Shown here piece after piece: positions 53,433 to 61,941 of a stretch of 64,000 bases of DNA; position 1 is the first letter of the stretch; the number at the start of each line of letters is the position of its first letter. Both the position numbers and the translations under genes were made by a program. Under the pieces are notes generated by a model. The model did no database searches. It was given only the letters and a program-made list of their open reading frames with translations, and had not been told where the DNA came from. The stretch spans positions 1-64,000 of the forward strand of contig CAWDMA010000001.1 in NCBI GenBank assembly GCA_963803425.1. The letters run 5' to 3'. This stretch comes from DASPWW01 sp963803425 (GTDB lineage Bacteria; Actinomycetota; Thermoleophilia; Solirubrobacterales; 70-9).

Positions 53433-54704
53433 CTACAGCGCCAGCGCCAGCGGCTCTCCAACAGCTCCCGGATCCGGGCGAGGAAGCGGGCGCCGTCGGC
53501 GCCGTACAGGATCCGGTGGTCGCAGGCGAGGTTGACCGGCATCAGGTCGGCGGTGGTGATCTCGCCGTCACGGACCACGGGGCGCTCCGTGATCGAGCCG
53601 ACCGCGAGGATCCCCGCCTGGGGCGGGTTGATCACCGCGGCGAAGTTCGTGATCCCGAACATCCCGAGGTTCGAGACCGTGAAGGTCCCGCCCGAGAGCT
53701 CCGGCGGCGTGATCTGCCCGTCGCGGACGCGCTGGGCGAGCGCGCGGGTCTCGGCGGCGATCTGGCGAAGGCCCTTGAGGTCGGCGTCGAACACCGTCGG
53801 GACGACGAGCGCTTCCTGGGCCGCGACGGCGACGCCCACGTTGATCCGGGAGTACTGCTCGACGCGCCCGTCCCGGTACGCGCCGTTGGCGCGGGGGTGC
53901 TCGCGGAGCGCCAGTGCGCACGCCTTCACGACCATGTCGTTGAACGAGGGCACCGGCTCGCCCTCGGGCGCCGATCCCTTCAGACGTGCGCGGCCCTCGA
54001 CCGCACGTGACATGTCGACCTCGGTCTCCAGATAGAAGTGCGGCGCGGTCGCCTTCGACTCGGCCATCCGCCGTGACACCGTCTGCTGCAGCCTCGTCAG
54101 CTCGACGACCTGCACCTCGCCCTTCGCCGTCTCGGGGCGCTCGGCGGCCCCAGGAGCTTGCGGCGTCCCGGCGGGGACCGCCCCGGGAGCTTGCTCCCGG
54201 GGCGCCTTGATGCTTTCGACGTCCGCCTTCACGACCCGGCCGCCGGGGCCCGAGCCCGGAGATCGCCGCGAGGTCGAGGCCGCGCTCGTTCGCGATCCGG
54301 CGCGCCAGCGGCGATGCCTTGACGCGGCCGTCCCCCGCGGGCGGAACCGGCTCCGGGGGTGTCGCGGCCGCGGTGGCGGGCTCGGGGGCGGCCCGCTCCG
54401 GCTGCGGGGCGCGCTCCGCCGCCGGCTCCTGCCGGCGCTTCGGCGAGGCGCCAGCGCCCTCCGCCTCGCCGGGCTCGCCGACCCGCGCGATCGTCTCCCC
54501 GATCGGGAGCGTGTCGCCCTCGCCGGCGACGATCTCGATCAGGGTTCCGGCGGCATCGGCCTCGTACACCATGTTCGCCTTGTCGGTCTCGATCTCGACC
54601 AGCTCGTCCCCGACCGCGACCTCGTCGCCCTGCTGCTTGATCCACCGCAGGATCGTCCCCTCCTCCATCGAGTCCGAGAGCCTCGGCATCACGATGTCAG
54701 TCAT
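53433..54704 (-). CDS. dihydrolipoamide acyltransferase (E2) of pyruvate dehydrogenase, frameshifted
   Basis: Lipoyl domain (1-80) with the lipoyl-Lys in VEIETDKANMVYE, a Pro/Ala/Glu-rich linker, an E3-binding domain (ASPLARRIANERGLDLAAIS then, after a +1 shift near 54237, GPGGRVVKADVE). A second linker carries a GGGAGCTTGCTCCC palindrome. The catalytic domain has SRRMAESKATAPHFYLETEV, GGTFTVSNLGMFGITNFAAV and active-site His in LACDHRILYGADGARF. A second indel near 53452 hides the normal end (ELLES-P-LALAL and TAG at 53433). Operon order pdhA-pdhB-E2. Its lipoylation uses LipA/LipB nearby. Confidence 0.9.
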
Positions 54705-54726
54705 TCCGCATCCTCCGAACCAGCTT

Positions 54727-54757
54727 CCGCCGGAATGCTCCGCTCCGCGTCCGGCGG
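54727..54757. repeat. dispersed hairpin repeat, copy f (8-bp stem)
   Basis: The stem CCGCCGGA/TCCGGCGG is perfect. The loop ATGCTCCGCTCCGCG keeps most of the family core but lacks the central TT. It fills the 57-bp gap between E1-beta and E2, where an mRNA hairpin could set the relative amounts of the two. Confidence 0.7.
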
Positions 54758-54761
54758 GTGG

Positions 54762-55760
54762 TCATAGGGAGCCTTCGAGCGTCGCCATCGCGGCGCTGAC
54801 CACGTGCTCGGAGTGCGGGATCGCGGCCTGCTCGAGCCGCTTCGAGTACGGCATCGGGACGTCGCCGCCGGTCACCCGCTGCACCGGCGCGTCCAGGTGG
54901 TCGAAGGCCTGTTGCTGGATCAGCGCCGCCAGGTTGGCGCCGACGCCGCCGTGCGGCCATCCCTCCTCGACGATCACCGCCCGGTTGGTCTTCCGGACGG
55001 ACTCCAGGATCGTGTCGAGATCGAGCGGCCGCAGCGTCCGCGGGTCGATCACCTCCGCCTCGACCTTGTGCTCGGCCGCGAGCACCTTCGCCGCCTTCTC
55101 CGCCGCCTCGACCATCCGCAGGATGCCGACGATCGTGACGTCCCCGCCCTCGCGGGTGACCGCCGCCTGGCCGAACTTCAACAGCCCGTCCTCGCCGCCG
55201 CCGTTCTCCGGGACCTCGCCGCGGACGCCGTACAGGGTCTCGTGCTCGATGAAGACCACCGGGTTGTCGTCGCGGATCGCCGACTTCAGCAGGCCCTTCG
55301 CGTCCGCCGGAGTCGACGGGCACGCGACCAGCAGGCCGGGGATCTGCAGGTAGGCGGCCTCGAAGCTGTGCGAGTGGGTGGGTCCGAGCTGGTGGCCGCC
55401 GCCGCCCGGCATCCGGATCACGATCGGCACCCGAACCTGGCCGTTGAACATGTACGGGATCGCCGCGGCGTGGTTGACGATCTGGTCCATCGCCAGCAGC
55501 GAGAAGTTCACGGTCATGATCTCGACCACCGGACGCAGACCCGCCATCGCCGCGCCCACGCCGGTGCCGACGATCGTGTTCTCCGAGATCGGCGTGTCGC
55601 GGACGCGGCGCTCGCCGAACTCGTCCAGGAGGCCCTCGGTCACCTTGAACGCGCCCTGGAACACGCCCACGTCCTCGCCCATCACGAACACCGACTCGTC
55701 CCGGCGCATCTCTTCGGCCAGCGCCTGGTTCAGCGCCTCGCGCATTCGCATCGCGGTCAT
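54762..55760 (-). CDS. pdhB: pyruvate dehydrogenase E1 component, beta subunit
   Basis: This 332-aa protein begins MTAMRMREALNQALAEEMRR. FVMGEDVGVFQGAFKVTEGL, PISENTIVGTGVGAAMAGLR, GGGGHQLGPTHSHSFEAAYL and the C-terminal VEEGWPHGGVGANLAALIQQ are the transketolase-like beta-subunit motifs. It shares the TPP-binding site with the alpha subunit, whose stop overlaps this ATG (ATGA). The complex could also be a branched-chain 2-oxoacid dehydrogenase; the sequence alone does not fully exclude that. Confidence 0.92.
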   Translation of the reverse strand: MTAMRMREALNQALAEEMRRDESVFVMGEDVGVFQGAFKVTEGLLDEFGERRVRDTPISENTIVGTGVGAAMAGLRPVVEIMTVNFSLLAMDQIVNHAAAIPYMFNGQVRVPIVIRMPGGGGHQLGPTHSHSFEAAYLQIPGLLVACPSTPADAKGLLKSAIRDDNPVVFIEHETLYGVRGEVPENGGGEDGLLKFGQAAVTREGGDVTIVGILRMVEAAEKAAKVLAAEHKVEAEVIDPRTLRPLDLDTILESVRKTNRAVIVEEGWPHGGVGANLAALIQQQAFDHLDAPVQRVTGGDVPMPYSKRLEQAAIPHSEHVVSAAMATLEGSL

Positions 55761-57034
55761 TCCGGCTCGCCCTCGCGGCGGTCCTCGTCGGTGTCCTCGT
55801 CCTCGGTCCCCTGGGCCGTGTCGGCGGGCCGCTCCCGCTTGCCCTGCCGGGCTCCCGCGTACGCGGCGCCGGCCTCGGCAAGCTCCTTGATCTCGCCCGC
55901 CGCGCCCAGGTCGCGCTCCAACTCGCCGGGATGCGGCTGTGGGGTGCGCTCGTCGATCGCGTACCAGCCGCCCTCCTTCGCGTCCGCGTCATCGAGCACG
56001 TACAGGTTGTCGTACAGCGTCTCCAGCGGCGGCTCCGGAGAGGCGTCGGCGAACTCGACCGCGGCGAGCACCCGCTCCTCGGCCTCATGCCGCATCTCGT
56101 CCACTTCGCCCTCACCGAGCACCCCGTCGCTCTGCAGCCGCTCGGCGAACACGGCGATCGGGTCCTTCGTCCGCCACTCCTCGACCTCGTCCTTGGTCCG
56201 GTACACCTCGGGATCGGCAGCGGAGTGGCCCCGGAACCGGTACGTGAATGCCTCGATCAGGGTCGGTCGCCGCTCCTCGCGCGCGATCCGGAGATGCTCC
56301 CCGACCGCCTCGCGCACAGCGAGCACGTCCATCCCGTCGATCCGGATCCCCGGGACGCCGTACCCGTCAGCCTTCCGCGACAGGTCGGTGACCGCGGAGT
56401 GGCGCTCCAGCGACGTCCCCATCCCGTACAGGTTGTTCTCGACCAGGAACACGATCGGGAGCCGCCACAGCGCCGACAGGTTCATCGTCTCGCTGAAGTT
56501 GCCGGTGTTGATCGCACCGTCGCCGAAGGAGCACAGGATGACCGAGTCCTCGCCCTGGTACTCGGCGGCCAGCGCCAGCCCGGCGGCGATCGGCAGGTTT
56601 CCGCCGACGATCCCGTACCCGCCCATGAAGCGGCGCTCCAGATCGAAGATGTGCATCGAGCCGCCGCGGCCCCGGGAGGTCCCGTCCTCGCGCCCGAACA
56701 GCTCCGCCATCACCCGCTCGGGCGAGGTGCCTCGTGCGATCGCGTGCCCGTGGGTGCGGTAGGTGCCGATCAGGTAGTCGCGCTCCTCCAGCACCGACGC
56801 GGTCCCGACGATCGTCGCCTCCTCGCCGATCGCGAGGTGCAAGAAGCCGCCGATCTTCGCCCGTTGATACTGGCGCCCCGCCTCCTCCTCGAAGCGGCGA
56901 ATCAGCAGCATCTGGGCGAGCAGCTTTCGGGACGCGTCCGCGTCCGGGAGCGGCTTCGGCTGGGCGCCGTGGCCGTCGCCAGCGGGCGTGTCCCGGACCT
57001 CGGTCGGCTGGGGGCTGTTCGGGTCCACGGCCAT
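55757..57034 (-). CDS. pdhA: pyruvate dehydrogenase E1 component, alpha subunit
   Basis: About 425 aa. Seen: MLLIRRFEEEAGRQYQRAKI, FLHLAIGEEATIVGTASVLE, GRGGSMHIFDLERRFMGGYG and GDGAINTGNFSETMNLSALW (the GDG-x-N TPP-Mg motif), then ENNLYGMGTSLERHSAVTDL. An acidic/charged C-terminal extension of ~70 residues goes beyond the usual end. The Shine-Dalgarno GGAAGGAG directly abuts the ATG at 57034, so initiation at the GTG two codons later (57028), 6 nt from it, is more likely. The first product is hydroxyethyl-TPP passed to E2. Confidence 0.93.
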   Translation of the reverse strand: MAVDPNSPQPTEVRDTPAGDGHGAQPKPLPDADASRKLLAQMLLIRRFEEEAGRQYQRAKIGGFLHLAIGEEATIVGTASVLEERDYLIGTYRTHGHAIARGTSPERVMAELFGREDGTSRGRGGSMHIFDLERRFMGGYGIVGGNLPIAAGLALAAEYQGEDSVILCSFGDGAINTGNFSETMNLSALWRLPIVFLVENNLYGMGTSLERHSAVTDLSRKADGYGVPGIRIDGMDVLAVREAVGEHLRIAREERRPTLIEAFTYRFRGHSAADPEVYRTKDEVEEWRTKDPIAVFAERLQSDGVLGEGEVDEMRHEAEERVLAAVEFADASPEPPLETLYDNLYVLDDADAKEGGWYAIDERTPQPHPGELERDLGAAGEIKELAEAGAAYAGARQGKRERPADTAQGTEDEDTDEDRREGEPE

Positions 57035-57075
57035 CTCCTTCCGCCAAGATATCCAAGGCGGCGCCTGGCTACGCG

Positions 57076-57660
57076 CTACCCTGCGGCCGCCTGCACGGCG
57101 GCTTCGAGCTGGTCGTCCCCCCACCACACCCGCTCGCCGATCGCGATGCTGGGGACGCCCCTGACGCCCGCGTCCCCGGCGCGCTCGGTCGCCTCCCGAA
57201 GCGTCCGCTTGACGTCGTCTCGGCCGACCGCCGCGATCAGCGCGCGCGGGTGGAGCTCCGCCGCCGCCGCGGCGAGCAGGACGTTGTCTGGCTCGCTCAG
57301 GTCACGGCCTGCGGCGAACGCCTGCCTGAACCCGGCGAGAGAGAAGGCGACCGCACGCCCGGTCTGCTTCGCGTACGTGGCGGCCCGCACCGCGTACAGC
57401 GTATTGCCCGGGAACGGGTCGGGCCACCGGATCGCCGGGAGGCCGTAGGCGGCGGCCCGCCGCTCCACCTCGGCGACCCCCGCGGCTCGATCCGGCCCGT
57501 TCGCCCAAGAGCCCCGCCCGAACCGCTTGAACAGCGCCCCGAGCAGGATCGGCTCCCACACGGGCGGCTCCAGCCCCGCCTCCGCGAACAGCCCGTTCAC
57601 CCGCTCCGCCGCCAGGTAGGCATACGGCGAGCCGAGGTCGTAGAAGAACTCGGCGCGCAA
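57076..57660 (-). CDS. DsbA-fold protein, 2-hydroxychromene-2-carboxylate isomerase-like
   Basis: 194 aa: FFYDLGSPYAYLAAERVNGL (Ser at the redox Cys position), AAYGLPAIRWPDPFPGNTLY, ATYAKQTGRAVAFSLAGFRQ and cis-Pro GVRGVPSIAIGERVWWGDDQ. It is the same family as the gene at 38158. It lacks CxxC. It lies between lpdA and pdhA on the same strand but is not an obvious part of the complex. Confidence 0.85.
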   Translation of the reverse strand: MRAEFFYDLGSPYAYLAAERVNGLFAEAGLEPPVWEPILLGALFKRFGRGSWANGPDRAAGVAEVERRAAAYGLPAIRWPDPFPGNTLYAVRAATYAKQTGRAVAFSLAGFRQAFAAGRDLSEPDNVLLAAAAAELHPRALIAAVGRDDVKRTLREATERAGDAGVRGVPSIAIGERVWWGDDQLEAAVQAAAG

Positions 57661-57699
57661 GAGCTACCGGGGACCCCGCGAACGCGGACGCGCGAGCTC

Positions 57700-57735
57700 A
57701 GAAAGAAATCCGCGGCGGCCGAAGGTCGCCGCGGA
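57700..57735 (-). terminator. intrinsic terminator of lpdA
   Basis: The 12-bp stem (57709-57720 with 57724-57735, one G-U pair) has a 3-nt loop. On the minus strand it is followed by TTTCTTTC. It lies 40 bp past the lpdA stop. Confidence 0.75.
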
Positions 57736-57770
57736 AAGTGACGCTGGGCGGGAGCGGAGCATTTCGCGGG
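57729..57770. repeat. dispersed hairpin repeat, copy g (degenerate)
   Basis: Only GGAGCGGAGCA of the core is kept. It is flanked by CCGCGGAAA and TTTCGCGGG, which pair with one bulged base. It overlaps the base of the lpdA terminator stem. Confidence 0.45.
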
Positions 57771-57774
57771 TATG

Positions 57775-59148
57775 TCACTGGTGGATCGCCCAGCCGTCGA
57801 CGGCGCGGGCGGCTTCGGGGACCGCCTCCGAGATCGTCGGATGCGGGTGGATGATCCGGGCGAGCTCCTGGTAGCCGCCCTCGAGCTCGCGGGTGTCGAC
57901 CAGCTCGGAGATCATGTCGCACGCGGAGTTGCCGACGATGTGGGCGCCGACGATCTCCCCGTACTGGGCGTCGGCGACGATCTTCACGAACCCCTGCCGA
58001 TCGTCGTACACCGCGCCGGCGCCGACCGCGCCGAGCTTGAACCGCCCCACCTTGATCTCCCGGCCGGACTCCTTCGCCTGCTCCTCGGTCAGTCCGAAGC
58101 TCGCCACCTGGGGCTGGCAGAACGTCGCCGCGGGGATCCCGTCGTGGTCGAGCGGATGGGTGGGGTGGCCCGCGATCGTCTCCACCGCGATCACGCCCTC
58201 CTCCATCGCCTTGTGGGCGAGCGCCGCGCCGCGGACCAGGTCGCCGATCGCGTACACGCCCTCGGCGCTCGTCCGCAGGTACTCGTCGACGTCGATCCTG
58301 CCGTCCTCGCCGAGCTTCACACCCGCGTCATCGAGCTTCAGCGCCTCCACGTCGGGCGCCCGCCCGCCGGCGATGCACAGGTAGTCGACGGTCGCCTCGG
58401 AGTCGCCGTACATCACCTTCACCTCGTCCTCGCCCGCGTCGACGCTCTCGACCCGGGTCCCGGTGACGACGTCGATGTTCTGCTTGCGGAACTCACGCTC
58501 GACCTGCTTCGAGACGTCGCGGTCCTCGGACGGGAGCACCCGGTCGAGCATCTCGATCAGGATCACCTCGGTCCCGAACCGCCCGTACGCCGAGGCGATC
58601 TCCGACCCCGACGCGCCGGCGCCGACCACCGCCAGCCGCTGCGGCAGCTCCGGCAGGGACCACGCACCCCAAGTGTCGATCACCCGTCCCCCGAACTCCA
58701 CCCCCGGGATCGGCAGCGCCACCGACCCGGTCGCCAGCACCACGCCCTTCGCCTCGTACGCCTTCCGGCCCACCTTCACGTTCCGCTCCGGCGTCAGCGA
58801 CCCGGTTCCCTCGATGTACTCGATCTTGCCCTTGTCGAACAGCATCGCGACGCCGCCGGTGAGGGTCTTGCGGACCTTCTCGCGGCGCTTGTGGATGTCC
58901 CCCCAGTCGAGGCCGACGCCCTCGATCTTGATCCCGAGCTCCGCGGCGCCGTTGCGCGCCTCGTCGTACACCGCCGCCGTGTGGAGCAGCGTCTTCGCGG
59001 GGATGCACGCGTAGTTCAGGCAGCGACCGCCCGGCTGCTGGTCCTTCTCCACGACCGCGGTCTTCAACCCGAGCTGGGCGGCGCGGATCGCGGCCACGTA
59101 CCCCCCCGGGCCGGATCCGATCACGATCACGTCGTAGGCGTCCGCCAT
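57775..59148 (-). CDS. lpdA: dihydrolipoyl dehydrogenase (E3)
   Basis: This 457-aa flavoprotein reoxidises the lipoyl groups of E2. FAD motif VIVIGSGPGGYVAAIRAAQL, redox disulfide in GGRCLNYACIPAKTLLHTAA (CxxxxC; usual form GGTCLNxGCIPSK), NAD fold LAVVGAGASGSEIASAYGRF, TSAEGVYAIGDLVRGAALAH and the C-terminal dimer His in IIHPHPTISEAVPEAAR. The Arg-Tyr-Ala variant around the Cys pair is unusual but leaves both Cys. It follows thiamine-side genes and ends at a strong terminator. Confidence 0.94.
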   Translation of the reverse strand: MADAYDVIVIGSGPGGYVAAIRAAQLGLKTAVVEKDQQPGGRCLNYACIPAKTLLHTAAVYDEARNGAAELGIKIEGVGLDWGDIHKRREKVRKTLTGGVAMLFDKGKIEYIEGTGSLTPERNVKVGRKAYEAKGVVLATGSVALPIPGVEFGGRVIDTWGAWSLPELPQRLAVVGAGASGSEIASAYGRFGTEVILIEMLDRVLPSEDRDVSKQVEREFRKQNIDVVTGTRVESVDAGEDEVKVMYGDSEATVDYLCIAGGRAPDVEALKLDDAGVKLGEDGRIDVDEYLRTSAEGVYAIGDLVRGAALAHKAMEEGVIAVETIAGHPTHPLDHDGIPAATFCQPQVASFGLTEEQAKESGREIKVGRFKLGAVGAGAVYDDRQGFVKIVADAQYGEIVGAHIVGNSACDMISELVDTRELEGGYQELARIIHPHPTISEAVPEAARAVDGWAIHQ

Positions 59149-59225
59149 TTGTTATCCGGGCGAGGGGCTGGTTGCCGTCATGAGTCCAATCTATCGGGCG
59201 GGGCGGGGCGTGCAGGGCGGGACGC

Positions 59226-59720
59226 CTAGCGCCGCGGCCCCCGATCCGGCATCTGGATCCGGGCCATCGCTCTCACCATGAAGTAGAACAGCGCGCCGCC
59301 GCCCGCCAGCACTGCGAGCGTGCCGACCGCCTGCAGTACCGTCGTCACCTGCACCAGCCCCAGCCCGGCGGAGAGCAGCACGAGCGCGAGCAGCGCCTGG
59401 AACCCGAGCACCGCCCAGTACCGCGCCCGCCACACCCCGTAGGCCATCACCGTCAGCACGACCGCGAACAGGATCAGCGGGAACGGCTGCGGCGCGGTCC
59501 CCTCAACCTCGATGTCGGTCGCGATCGCGATCGCGGCGGAGACCCAGAACACGGCTGCGATCACGGTCGCGAGGGTCGCCCCGACGGTGACGGCGGCCGG
59601 CCGTTCGCCCTCGCGGAGCGGCTCCAGCGCCTCTCGCGCAGCCGCGTCCTTCGCCTCGGAGCTGCTCCGTGCCGTGCTCGCTCTCTGCCGATGCTTGCGC
59701 TTCTGACGCTCCGTGGTCAT
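59226..59720 (-). CDS. membrane protein, function unknown
   Basis: This 164-aa protein has a basic N-terminus (RQKRKHRQRASTARSSSEAK) and four helices between ~55 and 150. The first helix is followed by EVEGTAPQPFPLIL. The ATG overlaps the thiE stop (ATGA), so it is coupled to thiamine synthesis. I do not recognise a family. A thiamine-precursor transporter subunit is possible but not supported by motifs. Confidence 0.68.
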   Translation of the reverse strand: MTTERQKRKHRQRASTARSSSEAKDAAAREALEPLREGERPAAVTVGATLATVIAAVFWVSAAIAIATDIEVEGTAPQPFPLILFAVVLTVMAYGVWRARYWAVLGFQALLALVLLSAGLGLVQVTTVLQAVGTLAVLAGGGALFYFMVRAMARIQMPDRGPRR

Positions 59721-60397
59721 CGCCACGCCTCCGTGCCGGCCTCCACCGCGTCCCGCAGCGTGCGCGCGGCGGCCGCCGGGTCCGCAGCGTCGCGGATCGC
59801 CCTGACGATGACGATCCGCTTCGCACCGGCCGCGACGACGGCGCCGACGTTGGCCGTGTCGATTCCCCCGATCGCGAACCACGGCAGGGTCGCCTCGCGT
59901 GCCGCGTGCTCGATCAGGCCCAGTCCGGTGGCGCGGCGACCGGCCTTCGTCGGCGTCTCCCAGATCGGTCCGACGCTGATGTAGTCGGGGCGGGCGGCGG
60001 CGGGCGCGTCGCACGCGGCCGCGATCTGATCGGGCGAGTGCGTCGAGAGCCCGATGATCAGCTCGGGGCCGAGCGCGGCCCGAGCCTCGGCAACGGGCGC
60101 GTCGTCCTGCCCCACGTGGACACCGTCCGCACCGCATGCCTCGACCAGATCGGGGCGGTCGTTGAGGATGAATGGGACCCGTGCCGCCTCTGCGGCTTTT
60201 CTGAACGGCCCCGCGGTCTCGGCCAGCGCCGAGTCGTCGATCGCGGAGGGCTCCCTGAGCTCAACCATCCCGGCGCCTCCGCGAATCGCGCCCTCGACCA
60301 GAGACAGCGGCTCGGCGCCGGCTGGGTGCGGCTCGCACACGAAGTACACCCGGGTCGCGCCGAGCCCAGGATGGCGCTCGCTTGGTGACAGTGCCAT
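59717..60397 (-). CDS. thiE: thiamine-phosphate synthase
   Basis: This 226-aa TIM-barrel enzyme joins the pyrimidine and thiazole halves of thiamine phosphate. MVELREPSAIDDSALAETAG, FILNDRPDLVEACGADGVHV-GQDD, PDYISVGPIWETPTKAGRRA (T-P-T-K pyrophosphate loop) and FAIGGIDTANVGAVVAAGAK are seen. The ATG at 60397 is 30 bp from the divergent riboswitch start, so its promoter must lie within or across the riboswitch DNA. Its own mRNA carries no riboswitch. Confidence 0.93.
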   Translation of the reverse strand: MALSPSERHPGLGATRVYFVCEPHPAGAEPLSLVEGAIRGGAGMVELREPSAIDDSALAETAGPFRKAAEAARVPFILNDRPDLVEACGADGVHVGQDDAPVAEARAALGPELIIGLSTHSPDQIAAACDAPAAARPDYISVGPIWETPTKAGRRATGLGLIEHAAREATLPWFAIGGIDTANVGAVVAAGAKRIVIVRAIRDAADPAAAARTLRDAVEAGTEAWR

Positions 60398-60427
60398 GCG
60401 GCGCGAAGCGTAGATCAGCGCCGGGGG

Positions 60428-60530
60428 TACCATTGGACCGACACGGGAGCCCCGGAAGGGGCTGAGAGGGCGGCTGGGGCGCCGCCGACCGTCTGAACCT
60501 GATCCGGGTAATGCCGGCGCAGGAATGGTG
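60428..60530 (+). promoter_or_regulatory. TPP riboswitch (THI element)
   Basis: The conserved blocks ACACGGGAGC, GGGGCTGAGAGGG, GACCGTCTGAACCTGATCCG and GGTAATGCCGGCGCAGGAA are in order. P1 closes with ACCATT (60429-60434) and AATGGT (60524-60529). It precedes thiO by 56 bp and should reduce thiOSG expression when TPP is abundant. I see no strong terminator hairpin with a T-run, so translational control is more likely. Confidence 0.96.
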
Positions 60531-60586
60531 GTGCGGAGCCGGCCGCCCGGGTAGACCGGGTAAGAAGAGCTAGCCAGGCGGTTCCG

Positions 60587-61738
60587 ATGCGACCCACACA
60601 CACCGACACCGCGGACGTGCTGATCGTCGGCGCCGGCGCGATCGGGCTGGCGTGCGCGTGGCGGGCGGCCCAGCGCGGGATGGTCGTGCGTGTGATCGAC
60701 CGCCACGCGCCGGGCGGGGGCGCGTCGACCGTGGCGGCGGGGATGCTTGCCCCGGTCGGGGAGGCGTCGTGGGGGCAGCGGGCGCTGCTCGAGATGCACC
60801 TCGCCTCGGCGGCGGCGTATCCGGAGTTCGTCGCGGAGCTTGAGGGCGAGACGGAGATCCCGGTCGGACTCCGGCGCTGCGGCGCCCTGCATGTGGCACT
60901 CGACCGGGACGAGCTCGAGGAGCTGCGCCGCCGCCACGAGCTTCACCGCTCGCTCGGCGTCGAGACCACCGAGGTCCGCCCCCGGCGCGCCCGGGAGCTC
61001 GAGCCCGGCCTCACCCCGGCCTGCGCGGGCGGGGTGCTCGCGGCGGACGAGGGAGAGGTGGATCCGCAGGCTCTGGTCGCGGCTCTGGTCTCGGCGCTCC
61101 ACCGCGCCGGCGCCGAGCTCACCCCGGACACCGGCGTCGCGGACGCGATCCTCGACGGCGACCGGATCGTCGGGGTTCGGACCGAGCGCGGCGAACAGAT
61201 CCGCGCCGGCCACGTCGTGGCGGCGACCGGCGCGTGGGCCGGTGCCGCCGAGTGGCTTCCGGAGGACGCCCGCCCCCCGGTCCGGCCCGTGAAGGGCCAG
61301 GTGCTCAGCCTGAGCGGCCCCGCCGACCAGCCCCTGTGCGAGCGCATCGTCGCCACCGACCGGGTGTACGTCGTCCCCCGTGCCGACGGGCGGGTCGTCG
61401 TCGGCGCCACGGTCGAGGAGCGCGGTTTCGACATGACCGTGACCGCGGGCGCGGTCCACGAGCTGCTGCGCGAGGCTTACCGCGTGCTGCCCGACGTCGC
61501 CGAGCTCGAGCTGACCGAGGCGCGGGCCGGGCTTCGGCCGGCGACGCCGGACAACCTGCCCGTGATCGGCGCCGGGACGCTCGAGGGGCTCGTGATCGCC
61601 TCCGGGCACTTCCGCAACGGGATCCTGATGACGCCGCTGACCGCCGAGGCAGTCGCCGAGCTGCTCGCCGGCGAGCCGCCCCGGGTCGAGCTCGCGGGTG
61701 CGATGCCGGAGCGGTTCGAGGAGGCGCCGGCGGCGTGA
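60587..61738 (+). CDS. thiO: glycine oxidase ThiO
   Basis: This 383-aa FAD enzyme oxidises glycine to iminoglycine for thiazole synthesis. FAD motif DVLIVGAGAIGLACAWRAAQ, GASTVAAGMLAPVGEASWG, RARELEPGLTPACAGGVLAA, VVGATVEERGFDMTVT and the terminal ATPDNLPVIGAGTLEG and ASGHFRNGILMTPLTAEAV are characteristic. The ATG is 56 bp after the TPP riboswitch. It overlaps thiS by 4 nt (GTGA). Confidence 0.94.
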   Translation: MRPTHTDTADVLIVGAGAIGLACAWRAAQRGMVVRVIDRHAPGGGASTVAAGMLAPVGEASWGQRALLEMHLASAAAYPEFVAELEGETEIPVGLRRCGALHVALDRDELEELRRRHELHRSLGVETTEVRPRRARELEPGLTPACAGGVLAADEGEVDPQALVAALVSALHRAGAELTPDTGVADAILDGDRIVGVRTERGEQIRAGHVVAATGAWAGAAEWLPEDARPPVRPVKGQVLSLSGPADQPLCERIVATDRVYVVPRADGRVVVGATVEERGFDMTVTAGAVHELLREAYRVLPDVAELELTEARAGLRPATPDNLPVIGAGTLEGLVIASGHFRNGILMTPLTAEAVAELLAGEPPRVELAGAMPERFEEAPAA

Positions 61739-61941
61739 TCGTGAGCGTGAACGGAGGCAGGGTCGAGCTCCCGGAGGGCGCCAACGTGAGCGCTGCCGTA
61801 GATGCCGCGGGCGCGGCGGGGCGCACCCGGGGGCTCGCCGTCGCCGTCGACGGCGAGGTGGTTCGACGGGGGAAGTGGGAGGAGTTGGTGCTGTCTGAAG
61901 GACAGAGCGTCGAGGTAGTGGAGGCGATCCAGGGTGGGTAG
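61735..61941 (+). CDS. thiS: sulfur carrier protein ThiS
   Basis: 68 aa, ubiquitin-like: IVSVNGGRVELPEGANVSAA, GLAVAVDGEVVRRGKWEELV and the terminal EAIQGG. The Gly-Gly end is the site of thiocarboxylation that delivers sulfur to ThiG. GTG start overlaps the thiO stop; the stop overlaps thiG by 8 nt. Confidence 0.94.
   Translation: MIVSVNGGRVELPEGANVSAAVDAAGAAGRTRGLAVAVDGEVVRRGKWEELVLSEGQSVEVVEAIQGG

Noticed and set aside
53397..54035. Plus-strand frame antisense to the E2 catalytic domain
   Set aside because: No family features; E2 motifs on the minus strand explain the region.
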